Of a stretch of DNA of 9,769 nucleotides, positions 1 through 5,490 are shown in pieces. This DNA comes from an uncultured Rhodospirillaceae bacterium. GTDB lineage: Bacteria > Pseudomonadota > Alphaproteobacteria > RF32 > CAG-239. Position 1 is the first letter of the stretch, and each line of letters opens with the position of its first letter. The notes under the pieces are model-generated. The model had not been told where the DNA came from, did not search any database, and was given only the letters and a program-made list of their open reading frames with translations. The translations under genes and the position numbers were made by a program. The stretch spans positions 1 through 9,769 of the forward strand of contig OMQZ01000012.1 in assembly GCA_900313355.1 (NCBI GenBank), given 5' to 3'.

Positions 1-441
1 AAAAAAGCTTTACTTTCAGCCATAAAAGCCGAATACCAAACCAAGCAAGCGCTAAAAAACGAAAAAAAAGCCAAGAAAGAACCGAAAACCAAACAAAAAA
101 CATTAAAATCCCAAATCCCGGTAGGCGCAAGGTTGCTTCTTGAAACAGACACCATCAAAGCACAATTTGTCTGCTTTTGGAACCTTAAAAGGGATGGTTT
201 TTTGCTTGATAATTTTAAAAAAGCTTCGTATTGGGATGCTTTGTTAAAAGATAAAGATCAAAATATCTTGATTGCCGCTCATGGTGATGGTCTTAAAACT
301 TTTGTTTTGCCTTACGAAAACATTCCCGCATTTGAAGAATGGCTTAAAGCAAAAGGCGTTACCCCAATATCGCCTCAAAGCCCTTCAATCGATCAAGACA
401 AAACCATTTTATCTTTCAAAACAAACCAAAGAGTTGATTGA
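1..441 (+). CDS. 3' end of an unrecognised lysine-rich protein (5' partial)
   Basis: The frame is open from the first base of the window to a TGA at 439-441, so at least 146 C-terminal residues are present and the start lies upstream. A TTG at 133 could be read as a start but has no ribosome site, and the frame upstream of it is plainly coding-like. The visible part begins with a short helix-like stretch, then a Lys/Gln/Thr-rich low-complexity linker (about residues 16-38 of the fragment). A compact mixed segment follows, with RLLLETDTIKAQ, FVCFWNLKRDGF and IPAFEEWLKAKG, which looks like a small globular alpha/beta domain. There is no signal peptide or membrane segment in this part. I do not recognise the family. 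It is not the C-terminus of SufD, the usual upstream neighbour of sufS. Function unknown. Confidence 0.65.
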   Translation, partial: KKALLSAIKAEYQTKQALKNEKKAKKEPKTKQKTLKSQIPVGARLLLETDTIKAQFVCFWNLKRDGFLLDNFKKASYWDALLKDKDQNILIAAHGDGLKTFVLPYENIPAFEEWLKAKGVTPISPQSPSIDQDKTILSFKTNQRVD

Positions 442-465
442 TAAAATACGGTTGAATTTTTTTTT
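402..465 (+). terminator. possible Rho-independent terminator across the upstream gene's stop
   Basis: Arms AACC (402-405) and ATTTTATC (406-413) pair with GATAAAAT (440-447) and GGTT (450-453), with a two-base bulge. An inner TCAA (416-419) / TTGA (434-437) pairing is separated by a symmetric TT/TT internal loop and a 14-base loop. Three bases later comes a run of nine T (457-465). The stem is AT-rich and imperfect, so it is only a candidate. It would separate the upstream gene from sufS. Confidence 0.35.
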
Positions 466-479
466 ATTCTTGCTAAATT
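452..479 (+). promoter_or_regulatory. candidate sufS promoter with extended -10
   Basis: TTGAAT (452-457) and TAAATT (474-479) are separated by 16 bases, and TGC stands immediately before the -10 as an extended -10 motif (TG at 471-472). The predicted transcript start is near 485-487, leaving a short leader that contains the ribosome site AAGGAA (489-494). The match is moderate (about 4 of 6 in each box). Its position in the only gap before sufS supports it. Confidence 0.45.
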
Positions 480-483
480 AGCA
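471..483 (+). promoter_or_regulatory. 13-base perfect palindrome over the sufS -10 region (operator-like)
   Basis: TGCTAA (471-476), A477 and TTAGCA (478-483) form a perfect inverted repeat. It covers the predicted -10 box and reaches the predicted transcript start, where a bound repressor would block RNA polymerase. As RNA it has no workable loop, so a protein-binding DNA site is the better reading. It does not match the IscR, RirA (TGA-N9-TCA), Irr or Fur patterns that I remember, so the regulator is unassigned. Confidence 0.45.
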
Positions 484-500
484 CACATAAGGAAATTAAA

Positions 501-1715
501 ATGTATAATGTTGATGACATACGCGCCGACTTTCCCGTTTTTTCAAAAAAACAGGGCAAAAAGCCGTTTGTTTATCTTGATACGGCAGCCTCAGCTCAAA
601 AACCGCAATGTGTCATTGATAAAATATGCGAGATTTACCAAACAACCTATGCCAACGTTCACCGCGGGCTTTATGATATGGCCGAACGCGTAACTTCGTA
701 TTATGAAGAGGCGCGTATTGTCATCCAAAATTTTATTCATGCCAAATCAGCAAGTGAAATTGTTTTCACCCGAAACGCTACCGAATCGATTAATCTTGTT
801 GCCTCTTCATGGGCCTTAAACAATCTTTCTTTAAATGACGAGGTTTTAATTTCAGAGGCCGAACATCACGCCAATCTTGTCTGTTGGCAAATTGTTGCTC
901 AAAAGACGGGCGCTAAGCTTAAAATTTTTAAGATAAATGATGACGGAACATACAACGAAGAAGAATTTGAAAAATGCTTAAATCCAAAAGTTAAGCTTGT
1001 TGCCGTCACCGCCATGTCAAACGTTTTGGGAACAGTTTTTCCGGTCAAAGAAATCATTCGAGCGGCACATCTTGTCGGTGCAAAAGTTTTAATTGATGCC
1101 TGTCAAAGCATTGTTCATCAAAAAGCCGATGTGCAAGATTTAGATTGCGATTTTTTGGCTTTTTCCGGACATAAACTATACGGACCTACGGGAATCGGTG
1201 TTTTGTATGCAAAATCAGACATCTTAAATGATATGCCCCCATATCAAACAGGCGGTGATATGGTCGATAAGGTCACTTATCAAAAGACAACTTATGCTCC
1301 CGCCCCTGCTCGTTTTGAAGCCGGAACGCCCGCTTTTGTTCAGGCTATCGGTTTAGCTCAAGCAATCAAATATGTTTTATCTCTCGGTTTTGATGATATT
1401 CAAGCTCACGAATCATCTCTCATTTCTTATTTTAACGAGCAAGCCTCTCTGTTAAAAGGTTTTAAGATTATCGGCACTGCGCCCGACAAAGGTTCTGTTA
1501 TGGCGTTTGATTTTTGCTCTATACATCCTCAAGATTTGGCTTTTGTTTTATCGCATGAGGGCGTTGCCATTCGAATCGGTCATCACTGCGCCGAACCTCT
1601 TGTTAACCGCATGGGTTATTCTTCAATTTGCCGCGCTTCTTTTGGTTTATACACAACAAAATCCGACATAGACGCGTTTTTCTCGGCTTTGCAAAAAGCC
1701 AAGCATTTCTTTTAA
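501..1715 (+). CDS. sufS: cysteine desulfurase SufS
   Basis: A PLP-dependent, cytoplasmic class II cysteine desulfurase that takes sulfur from L-cysteine as an enzyme persulfide for Fe-S cluster assembly. The product has 404 residues, the usual SufS length. Visible landmarks: EHHANLVCWQ (121-130, the PLP-stacking histidine region), IDACQS (198-203, Asp199 contacting the pyridine nitrogen), SGHKLYGPTG (222-231, Schiff-base Lys225), RFEAGTP (271-277), and RIGHHCAEPL (358-367) with catalytic Cys363. The Cys sits on the short SufS-type loop, not the long IscS-type loop, which fits use of a separate acceptor, SufE, encoded two genes downstream. The ATG at 501 has AAGGAA seven bases upstream. One small oddity is DACQ where DGAQ-like sequences are common. 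Transcription probably starts at the promoter just upstream, under an operator-like palindrome. Confidence 0.96.
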   Translation: MYNVDDIRADFPVFSKKQGKKPFVYLDTAASAQKPQCVIDKICEIYQTTYANVHRGLYDMAERVTSYYEEARIVIQNFIHAKSASEIVFTRNATESINLVASSWALNNLSLNDEVLISEAEHHANLVCWQIVAQKTGAKLKIFKINDDGTYNEEEFEKCLNPKVKLVAVTAMSNVLGTVFPVKEIIRAAHLVGAKVLIDACQSIVHQKADVQDLDCDFLAFSGHKLYGPTGIGVLYAKSDILNDMPPYQTGGDMVDKVTYQKTTYAPAPARFEAGTPAFVQAIGLAQAIKYVLSLGFDDIQAHESSLISYFNEQASLLKGFKIIGTAPDKGSVMAFDFCSIHPQDLAFVLSHEGVAIRIGHHCAEPLVNRMGYSSICRASFGLYTTKSDIDAFFSALQKAKHFF

Positions 1716-1743
1716 TTGACATCTGAAATCTTTGATATATAAC
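1716..1743 (+). promoter_or_regulatory. strong candidate promoter for sufT-sufE-sucC-sucD-comF
   Basis: A perfect TTGACA (1716-1721) begins on the base after the sufS stop codon. It is followed after 16 bases by TATAAC (1738-1743), 5 of 6 to the sigma-70 -10. The predicted start is near 1750, just before the ribosome site AAAGGA (1753-1758), giving a leader of about 17 bases. This is the best sigma-70-type match I see in the window. Confidence 0.65.
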
Positions 1744-1766
1744 AGCTCCATTAAAGGAAATTAAAA

Positions 1767-2183
1767 ATGACTGACGAAGAAAATGAAAACGAGGCCCAAC
1801 TTTTAGAGGCTATGGTTCAAGAAAAAGAAAATGCCGAATATAAAGCAACGGCGGGCGAACCTTTAAAAAAAGGGCAGGAAAAAGCCTCACTTGAAACGAT
1901 TATTGAGGCCATCCGTCAGGTTTATGATCCCGAAATTCCGATTAATGTTTATGACATGGGGCTTATTTATCATATTGATATACAAGAAAACGGCGATATT
2001 TTTATCGATATGAGTTTAACGGCGCCGGGGTGTCCGGTTGCGGGCGTCCTTCCTGCACAAGTCGCTCAAGCGGTTGCTGATGTTGAGGGGGCCGGCGTGA
2101 CAACAGTCAAAGTTGTATGGGAACCACAATGGACCATTGAGCGCATGACCGAAGAGGGACGTGCCATGATTGATTTATTTTAG
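1767..2183 (+). CDS. sufT: SufT / MIP18-family Fe-S maturation protein (DUF59)
   Basis: A 138-residue protein of the MIP18/DUF59 family, here in its SufT form, an auxiliary factor for Fe-S protein maturation in the cytoplasm. After an acidic, Lys/Glu-rich N-terminal extension of about 42 residues, the DUF59 domain runs from about residue 43 to the end. It has DPEIPINVYDMGLIY (54-68), SLTAPGCP (83-90) with the conserved Cys89, and the SufT-type end WEPQW (118-122) followed by MTEEGR (127-132). The ATG at 1767 has AAAGGA eight bases upstream. It is transcribed from the promoter between sufS and this gene and sits directly before sufE. The neighbourhood, with desulfurase and acceptor on either side, fits the Fe-S role. 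PaaD-type DUF59 proteins are an unlikely alternative because no phenylacetate genes are present. Confidence 0.92.
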   Translation: MTDEENENEAQLLEAMVQEKENAEYKATAGEPLKKGQEKASLETIIEAIRQVYDPEIPINVYDMGLIYHIDIQENGDIFIDMSLTAPGCPVAGVLPAQVAQAVADVEGAGVTTVKVVWEPQWTIERMTEEGRAMIDLF

Positions 2184-2186
2184 AGG
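2182..2186 (+). promoter_or_regulatory. ribosome site that fixes the sufE start
   Basis: AGAGG overlaps the sufT stop codon and stands seven bases before the ATG at 2194. The upstream in-frame ATG at 2170 has no such site and would overlap sufT, so 2194 is preferred. Confidence 0.6.
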
Positions 2187-2193
2187 TAAAAAA

Positions 2194-2598
2194 ATGGAAA
2201 GCATCGAAACCTTAATTGAAAACTTTTCTTTTTTAGAATCATGGGAAGATAAATATCAATACCTTATTGATTTGGGCGAGAGCCTGCCTTCTTTAGACGA
2301 AAAGTTTAAGACCGAAACATTTAGGGTCAGCGGTTGCCAGTCTCAAGTTTGGCTTGTGCCTGAAATTAAAGACAACAAGTTTTATTTTAAGGCCGACAGT
2401 GATGCCATTATTGTCAGGGGAATTATTTTTGTTTTGATGAGTGTTTATAATGCAAAAGACACAAGCGAGATAAAAAACATTGAAATCGAAAAAATTTTTG
2501 CTAAACTCGGTCTTGAAGAACACTTAAGCCCGAGCCGTAGAAACGGTATGTTTTCAATGACGCAAAAAATCCGTTATTATGCCGAGCATTACAAATAA
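2194..2598 (+). CDS. sufE: SufE sulfur acceptor
   Basis: Accepts the persulfide sulfur from SufS Cys363, stimulates the desulfurase and passes sulfur to the scaffold. With the ATG at 2194 it has 134 residues, normal for SufE. The key motif is RVSGCQSQVW (44-53), where Cys48 is the acceptor residue equivalent to E. coli SufE Cys51. The C-terminal SPSRRNGMFSMTQKIR matches the usual region after it. It follows sufT by 10 bases and precedes the sucC-like gene by 8, so it is inside the operon. An ATG eight codons earlier is possible but has no ribosome site. SufS and SufE in one locus are a coherent functional pair. Confidence 0.94.
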   Translation: MESIETLIENFSFLESWEDKYQYLIDLGESLPSLDEKFKTETFRVSGCQSQVWLVPEIKDNKFYFKADSDAIIVRGIIFVLMSVYNAKDTSEIKNIEIEKIFAKLGLEEHLSPSRRNGMFSMTQKIRYYAEHYK

Positions 2599-2606
2599 GA
2601 GCCGAA

Positions 2607-3809
2607 ATGAACATTCACGAATACCAAGCAAAAAAACTTCTTTCTCAATTTAAAACGAATGTCCCTCAAGGCAAGGTTGCCTACACCCCCCTTGAAGCTA
2701 AAAAAAATGCTCTTTTATTGTCTGACAAAGGTCCATGGGTTTTGAAAGCCCAGATTCAAGCAGGTGCTCGCGCCAAAGGACATTTTCTTGACCAAGATGA
2801 CCAAAATTTATCGGGCATTATGTTTATTAAAAACCGCAAAGACTTAATAACTGTTTCTCAAAAAATGCTCGGGCATACGCTTGTTACCCCCCAGACAGGT
2901 CCTAAAGGCAAGCTTGTCAGTAAAATATATGTTGAAACATTCAGCCCTGCAAAACAGTTGTTTTATTTGAGTTTTGTGATTAACCGAATCGAGGCGTGCA
3001 TCACCCTTTTGGTTGCCAATGAAACAGATAATATTCTTGATTTGGCTCAAAAAGAAAGCGGATTAATTTTAAAAATCAACTTAGACCTTAATGAGCGTAT
3101 TAAAAAGAGTGATGTTATGCGGGTTCTGAGCTTTTTGAATTTGCCTGAAAATCTGTTTGATGACTTAAAAACGTTTCTTCAAAACCTTTATAAAGCTTTT
3201 ATTTGCCTTGATGCAACAATGCTTGAAATCAATCCGGTCGGCATCACAAAAGACAATCGTTTTATTGCTCTTGATGCTAAAATTTCATTTGACGATAATG
3301 CGCTTTTCCGCCATCAAGATGTTGTTTTCATGCATGACGACTACGAAGTCGGTGAAAATGTTTTGAGAGCGTCAAAATGCGGATTTAAATACCGCGAATT
3401 TGAAGATGGAAATATCGGTCTTATTGTCAACGGTGACGGTTTGGCTCTTGCCGTTCATGACTATTTAAAACAGATGAATCAAAAAACCGCCTGTTATCTT
3501 AATATCAAAGGCGGTGTTGATGAAGACAAGATTGCCCAAAGCTTAAAAATCATGATGACAAACCCCAAAGTCGAAGGCATAATCATCAATATTTTAGGTG
3601 GCTTTTTGAGGTGTGATTTGGTTGCTGACGGAATTATTTCCGCCGTTTCCGAAATCGGTCTTAATATTCCGCTTGTGGCTCGTTTTGAAGGCACCAACAA
3701 AGAAACGGCCAAAGAAATTTTGGAAAAGCACCACTTTAATTTTTTAACCGCCGACAGCCTGCAAGAAGCTGCTCTTAAACTCACACACGCCATGAAAGAG
3801 AACGATTGA
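2607..3809 (+). CDS. sucC: divergent succinyl-CoA synthetase beta-subunit homologue (SucC family)
   Basis: A 400-residue ATP-grasp protein of the SucC family, full length (usual 385-400). The symbol is a family label only; normal activity is doubtful. The normal enzyme makes ATP or GTP from succinyl-CoA, and SucC supplies the nucleotide site. Conserved parts: MNIHEYQAKKLL at the start, the magnesium-binding LEINP (206-210, Glu207 and Asn209) and LDAK (222-225, Asp223), DDNALFRH, and the power-helix region NILGGFLRCD (328-337). Altered parts: the glycine-rich loop reads GARAK (53-57) where GGRGK is expected, the following glycines are HFL, the STEGGM-like segment is NETDN (138-142), VNGAG is VNGDG (274-278) and VGGG is IKGG. 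The weak ribosome site AAGAG overlaps the sufE stop. The stop overlaps the next start (TGATG), so the pair is coupled. It is either a pseudoenzyme or an enzyme with changed chemistry. Confidence 0.85.
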   Translation: MNIHEYQAKKLLSQFKTNVPQGKVAYTPLEAKKNALLLSDKGPWVLKAQIQAGARAKGHFLDQDDQNLSGIMFIKNRKDLITVSQKMLGHTLVTPQTGPKGKLVSKIYVETFSPAKQLFYLSFVINRIEACITLLVANETDNILDLAQKESGLILKINLDLNERIKKSDVMRVLSFLNLPENLFDDLKTFLQNLYKAFICLDATMLEINPVGITKDNRFIALDAKISFDDNALFRHQDVVFMHDDYEVGENVLRASKCGFKYREFEDGNIGLIVNGDGLALAVHDYLKQMNQKTACYLNIKGGVDEDKIAQSLKIMMTNPKVEGIIINILGGFLRCDLVADGIISAVSEIGLNIPLVARFEGTNKETAKEILEKHHFNFLTADSLQEAALKLTHAMKEND

Positions 3810-4675
3810 TGTCCATACTTGTTGATAAAAATACTCGTGTTTTAGTACAAGGCATTACAGGTCTTCAAGCCTCTTTCCACACAAAACGCATTATCGCTAT
3901 GGGCACCAATGTTGTCGCCGGCGTTTCAACCCACAGTGCCGGTCAAACGCATTTAGGCGTTCCGATTTTCGGCTCTGTTAAAGAAGCCGTGTTGAAAACA
4001 AAAGCCAACGCCAGTCTTCTTTTTGTGCCCGCCAAAAGCGTTAAATCTGCCATCAACGAGGCTCTTGATGCCGGCATTAAGCTTATTGTTTCGATTGCTT
4101 ACGGTGTGCCGATTTTAGATGTTTTGGAAATCCAGAAAACCGTCAAGGCACATAACGCCATCTTAATCGGTCCGAACACCCCCGGAATTATTACCCCCGG
4201 CGAAGCTTGTTTGGGCGTATTTCCTCAAAACATTCATCAAAAAGGCACTATCGGTATTGTTTCACGCTCATCAACGCTTACTTACGAAGCCGTTTTAGAA
4301 ACAAACCGCGCGGGTTTTGGTCAGTCAACAGTCATCGGAATCGGCGACGATATGATTGCCGGCTGTCATTTTGACAAGGTTTTGGAGCTTTTTCACAAAG
4401 ATGACCAAACAAAAGCTATTGTCCTTATCGGTGCGCTCGGTGGTGCTTACGAAGAAAAGGCGGCAGCTTATTACCAAACCATAAAAAACAAAAAACCCCT
4501 TATCGCTTATATCACAGGCTTTGAGAATTTTACGGACGATATGGGCTATGCAAGCGACATTTTAACGCACGGCAAAGTTACGGTCGACGACAAAAAACAG
4601 CTTTTTAAGAAGGCCGGAGCTATTGTTGTCGAAAGTATTGATGATTTGCATGATGTCTTAAAAGAAATCAAATGA
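3809..4675 (+). CDS. sucD: divergent succinyl-CoA synthetase alpha-subunit homologue lacking the catalytic histidine (SucD family)
   Basis: A 288-residue SucD-family protein, normal length. The symbol is a family label only. The fold is well kept: MSILVDKNTR at the start, QTHLGVP (46-52), GPNTPGIITPGE (121-132), SRSSTLTYEAV (152-162), GFGQSTVIGIG (169-179) and EEKAAAYY. However, the phosphorylated catalytic His (E. coli His246, mature numbering) is Tyr247 in DMGYASDI (244-251); the codon is TAT. Its partner Glu208 is Ala209 in IGALGG. CoA-site Lys42 is Ser43 and Cys123 is Thr124. GGDPI is GDDMI, and a run usually containing TAPPG is FENFTDD. The ATG at 3809 shares its A with the sucC-like stop; a TTG one codon earlier is less likely. 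Its stop overlaps comF by four bases. Standard phosphohistidine chemistry looks impossible. Whether it still binds CoA is unknown. Confidence 0.88.
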   Translation: MSILVDKNTRVLVQGITGLQASFHTKRIIAMGTNVVAGVSTHSAGQTHLGVPIFGSVKEAVLKTKANASLLFVPAKSVKSAINEALDAGIKLIVSIAYGVPILDVLEIQKTVKAHNAILIGPNTPGIITPGEACLGVFPQNIHQKGTIGIVSRSSTLTYEAVLETNRAGFGQSTVIGIGDDMIAGCHFDKVLELFHKDDQTKAIVLIGALGGAYEEKAAAYYQTIKNKKPLIAYITGFENFTDDMGYASDILTHGKVTVDDKKQLFKKAGAIVVESIDDLHDVLKEIK

Positions 4676-5397
4676 AAGTTCTTTTTCAAAAATTTTTAAA
4701 TCTCATATTACCGCCACGTTGCCCTTATTGCGGCGAAATTGTTTGTCTGCCTGATGCTCTTTGTGAAGATTGTTTCAACAAAATTGAATTTATCAGCGCC
4801 CCTTATTGCCATATTTGCGGTGCACCTTTTGAAAACGAAAAAGATGCGAACATAAGCCGTGTTTGTGCCGATTGTGCAGCGCACAAAAAGATAACCCGCT
4901 TTAATCGAAGCGCCGTTATCTATGATGATTTTTTCAAAAGCGGGCTACACAGGTTTAAGTTTCATGATCAGATTTTCTTTTCCAAACTATATGCCAAATG
5001 GCTCAAAACAGGCGGCGAAGATATCTTCAAAAACGGTGTTGATCTTATTGTTCCCGTTCCGTTGTCTTATCAAAGACTTTTTAAAAGACGCTATAATCAA
5101 TCCGCCCTTTTGGCTAAAGAGCTTTCAAAACTTGTTTGTGTTCCTGTTGATTTAAATTGTTTGAAAAAGGTCAAAAACACAAAGCCGCAATCATCCCTTT
5201 CAGAAAAACAGAGGCTCAAGAATCTTAAAAACGCTTTTGAAATAAAAGATAAATCCTCTGTTTGTGATAAGAGAATCGTTCTTGTTGATGATGTTATGAC
5301 AACAGGCGCAACTCTTTTTGAATGTGCTAAGGTTTTAATCAAGGCGGGCGCAAAGTCTGTTGACACCTTAACCATTGCACGAACAAAAAAATCTTGA
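4672..5397 (+). CDS. comF: ComF-family phosphoribosyltransferase-like protein
   Basis: A 241-residue ComF-family protein. It has an N-terminal double zinc ribbon with cysteine pairs C17/C20, C31/C34, C46/C49 and C65/C68. A type I phosphoribosyltransferase fold follows, with VPVPLSYQRLFKRRYNQ (127-143) and the PRPP-binding signature IVLVDDVMTTGAT (202-214). ComF proteins are linked to DNA uptake and recombination in competent bacteria, but many non-competent alphaproteobacteria carry one and its substrate is not established. The start ATG overlaps the sucD-like stop (ATGA), so translation is coupled and it is the last gene of the operon. No ribosome site of note is needed. No oddity is seen in the protein itself. 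Confidence 0.93.
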   Translation: MKVLFQKFLNLILPPRCPYCGEIVCLPDALCEDCFNKIEFISAPYCHICGAPFENEKDANISRVCADCAAHKKITRFNRSAVIYDDFFKSGLHRFKFHDQIFFSKLYAKWLKTGGEDIFKNGVDLIVPVPLSYQRLFKRRYNQSALLAKELSKLVCVPVDLNCLKKVKNTKPQSSLSEKQRLKNLKNAFEIKDKSSVCDKRIVLVDDVMTTGATLFECAKVLIKAGAKSVDTLTIARTKKS

Positions 5398-5426
5398 AAA
5401 AAACATCTTTAGTGCCATATTTTTTT
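5397..5426 (+). terminator. weak AT-only hairpin after comF
   Basis: A seven-A run plus CAT (5397-5406) can pair with ATA plus seven T (5417-5426), 9 of 10 positions, around a 10-base loop. The T run is inside the stem and there are no GC pairs, so it is a poor terminator. It is listed because it is the only candidate end for the sufT-comF operon. The rest of the 5398-5490 gap holds only a 12-base-period TTTGTTA direct repeat (5438-5444, 5450-5456) and no convincing promoter. Confidence 0.22.
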
Positions 5427-5477
5427 AATCAATTTATTTTGTTAACGGCTTTGTTACTTTTAAGTGATACGTTGCCT

Positions 5478-5483
5478 AAGGGA
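5478..5483 (+). promoter_or_regulatory. ribosome site supporting a TTG start for the DsbD-like gene
   Basis: AAGGGA lies seven bases before TTG at 5491, the same spacing as for sufS. The upstream in-frame GTG at 5464 has no such site. The TTG start also places the charged n-region of the signal peptide directly at the N-terminus. Confidence 0.6.
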
Positions 5484-5490
5484 TAAAAAA

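Noticed and set aside
2170..2193. Longer SufE start at ATG 2170
   Set aside because: It overlaps sufT, lacks a ribosome site, and adds residues not usual at the SufE N-terminus.
3494..3793. Minus-strand open frame inside the sucC-like gene
   Set aside because: It runs fully antisense to the conserved C-terminal SucC domain, with no independent support.
2607..4675. The sucC/sucD-like pair as pseudogenes
   Set aside because: Both frames are full length with no frameshift or internal stop, start/stop overlaps are preserved, and most fold motifs remain.
5097..5375. Minus-strand open frame inside comF
   Set aside because: It is an antisense shadow of the phosphoribosyltransferase domain, with no ribosome site and no recognisable domain.
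5438..5456. TTTGTTA direct repeat, period 12, before the DsbD-like gene
   Set aside because: Two seven-base AT-rich copies could easily be chance; no matching promoter was found with them.
5464..5490. GTG start nine codons before the preferred DsbD-like start
   Set aside because: It has no ribosome site, while TTG 5491 has AAGGGA at correct spacing and gives a cleaner signal peptide.
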